From: Deinococcales bacterium
Lineage (GTDB): Bacteria > Deinococcota > Deinococci > Deinococcales > Deinococcaceae
Reading direction: 5' to 3'
DNA: 13,715 bases
Assembly: GCA_025359705.1 (NCBI GenBank)
Contig: JANYFS010000295.1
Coordinates: 1-13,715, forward strand
Translations under genes and position numbers: made by a program
Notes under the pieces: model-generated
The model's database searches: none
Told to the model about the DNA's origin: nothing
The model's input: only the letters and a program-made list of their open reading frames with translations
Part shown: positions 12,730-13,715 of the stretch, piece by piece
How the letters are laid out: each line of letters begins with the position of its first letter
Numbering within the stretch: position 1 is the stretch's first letter

Positions 12730-13715
12730 ATGAAACCTTGTCCGTATTGCCGAACCCCCATTGACACAGGGCTTTCTTTTTGTGATTTTTGTGGAATGCC
12801 TGTCCTCGACCCCACCGTACCGCAACTCCCCAGGGGAACGCGCTTGGCAGGAGGCCGCTATACTCTGGGTGGAATTTTGGGTAAGGGTGGCTTTGGTCTG
12901 ACCTATCACGGGGCGGATACCATTCTCAAGCGCCCTGTTGCCATCAAAGAGCTGTTCCCCAAAGGCTCCACCCGCCGTACTACTTTGCTGGTTCCCCCCG
13001 AAGCCTTGGGAACCGAAGCCTTTATTGCGGCCCGCAAATTGTTCCTCGAGGAAGCCGCCACCTTGCAAAAATTCAACCACCCGGGCATTGTGCGGGTCTG
13101 GGATGTGTTCGAGGATAATGGTACGGCATATCTGGTGATGGAGTACCTCTCAGGCCAGACTTTGCTGGGGCGCTTTGCTCAGCATGGTAAGTTGTCTTCT
13201 TCGGAGGCGCTCGGTCTGACCGAACAAATCCTCGAGGGTTTGGAGGCCATGCACGGCGCGGGTTTGCTGCACCGCGACATCAAGCCCGACAATATTTTCT
13301 TGACCCAAGATGGGCGCACCGTCTTGATCGACTTTGGGGCGGCCCGCAGTTATCAACTTTCGACCCAGCGGGTGGAAGCCAAAGTCACCCTGACCCACGG
13401 CTATGCCCCGCCCGAGCAATACACGTCACGCACCGAATTTGGCCCCTACACCGACCTGTATGCGCTTGGTGCAACTTTGTATCACGCGCTCAGTGGCAAT
13501 AAACCCCCTAGCGCCCCTGACCGCAAAGAAGGTAAGGTGCTAAACCCCTTGCCCAACACCATCCCGAGGGTGCTGCAAGATGCGATTTTGCGCTGCTTGG
13601 CCCTCAACCCCAGAGACCGCCCGCAAAGTGCTTCGCACCTGACCCAAATGCTCAAAGGCTCGAGCGCCACCACCATTGTGCTTGGTCCCAAAGATGACCT
13701 GCAAAAAGCCATCGA
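12730..13715 (+). CDS. Zinc-ribbon Ser/Thr protein kinase (C-terminus beyond the window)
   Basis: This Hanks-type kinase is cut by the right edge after about 328 residues. An N-terminal zinc ribbon (C4, C7, C18, C21) precedes the kinase domain. The Gly-rich loop GKGGFGLTY (51-59), catalytic K73 in VAIKEL, a probable helix-C Glu at 107 or 108, HRDIKPDN (181-188, catalytic D183), and DFGAAR (201-206) are all intact. The activation-segment end reads GYAPPEQY. It should be an active kinase; partners and any sensor or membrane domain would be encoded beyond the window. The start is supported by GGAGA 7 nt before the ATG, unlike the apparently leaderless genes nearby. The 271 bp upstream contain no gene and no strong promoter match. 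Confidence 0.93.
   Translation, partial: MKPCPYCRTPIDTGLSFCDFCGMPVLDPTVPQLPRGTRLAGGRYTLGGILGKGGFGLTYHGADTILKRPVAIKELFPKGSTRRTTLLVPPEALGTEAFIAARKLFLEEAATLQKFNHPGIVRVWDVFEDNGTAYLVMEYLSGQTLLGRFAQHGKLSSSEALGLTEQILEGLEAMHGAGLLHRDIKPDNIFLTQDGRTVLIDFGAARSYQLSTQRVEAKVTLTHGYAPPEQYTSRTEFGPYTDLYALGATLYHALSGNKPPSAPDRKEGKVLNPLPNTIPRVLQDAILRCLALNPRDRPQSASHLTQMLKGSSATTIVLGPKDDLQKAI

Overview
The window is chromosomal DNA from a bacterium of moderate GC content. The best guess for lineage is Deinococcota (Meiothermus/Deinococcus-like), but this is inference. Two window-wide habits set it apart. First, the palindrome CTCGAG occurs about 107 times in 13.7 kb, against three or four expected by chance, in coding and non-coding DNA and in different reading frames. 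Second, several genes have a TANNNT-like -10 hexamer only 6-9 nt before the start codon and little or no room for a leader. They appear to be transcribed as leaderless mRNAs, a habit known to be common in Deinococcus.

Left part (1-3823, minus strand). A MarR-type repressor overlaps (ATGA) a DHA2-family multidrug efflux gene that runs off the left edge. A perfect inverted repeat covers the marR promoter and looks like its operator. Next comes a three-gene minus-strand operon: a stand-alone double-stranded-RNA-binding-domain protein, a beta-phosphoglucomutase-like HAD hydrolase, and a YraN/UPF0102 protein (ATGA overlap). Three tandem 11-bp repeats precede the first gene.

Middle (3824-9685, plus strand). 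A 12-helix MFS transporter with an apparently leaderless GTG start sits downstream of 13-bp direct repeats and overlaps (ATGA) a small 94-aa basic protein. An iron-uptake operon follows: a secreted imelysin/EfeO-like protein, then an 801-aa FTR1-family permease whose first two thirds is an extracytoplasmic domain. A small eight-cysteine CWC-type protein comes next.

Right part (9686-13715, plus strand). The GTPase gene era is followed by a repeat-rich 427-bp intergenic region holding a terminator, hairpin repeats starting GTAGGGG, and two 8-bp tandem-repeat tracts in inverted orientation. Then come pyrimidine-nucleoside (thymidine) phosphorylase and, cut by the right edge, a Ser/Thr protein kinase with an N-terminal zinc ribbon.

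I see no tRNA, rRNA, CRISPR array, transposase or recognisable defence system. The most unusual content is the CTCGAG palindrome, the solitary dsRBD protein, the short tandem repeats against promoters or leaders, and the variant iron-uptake pair.
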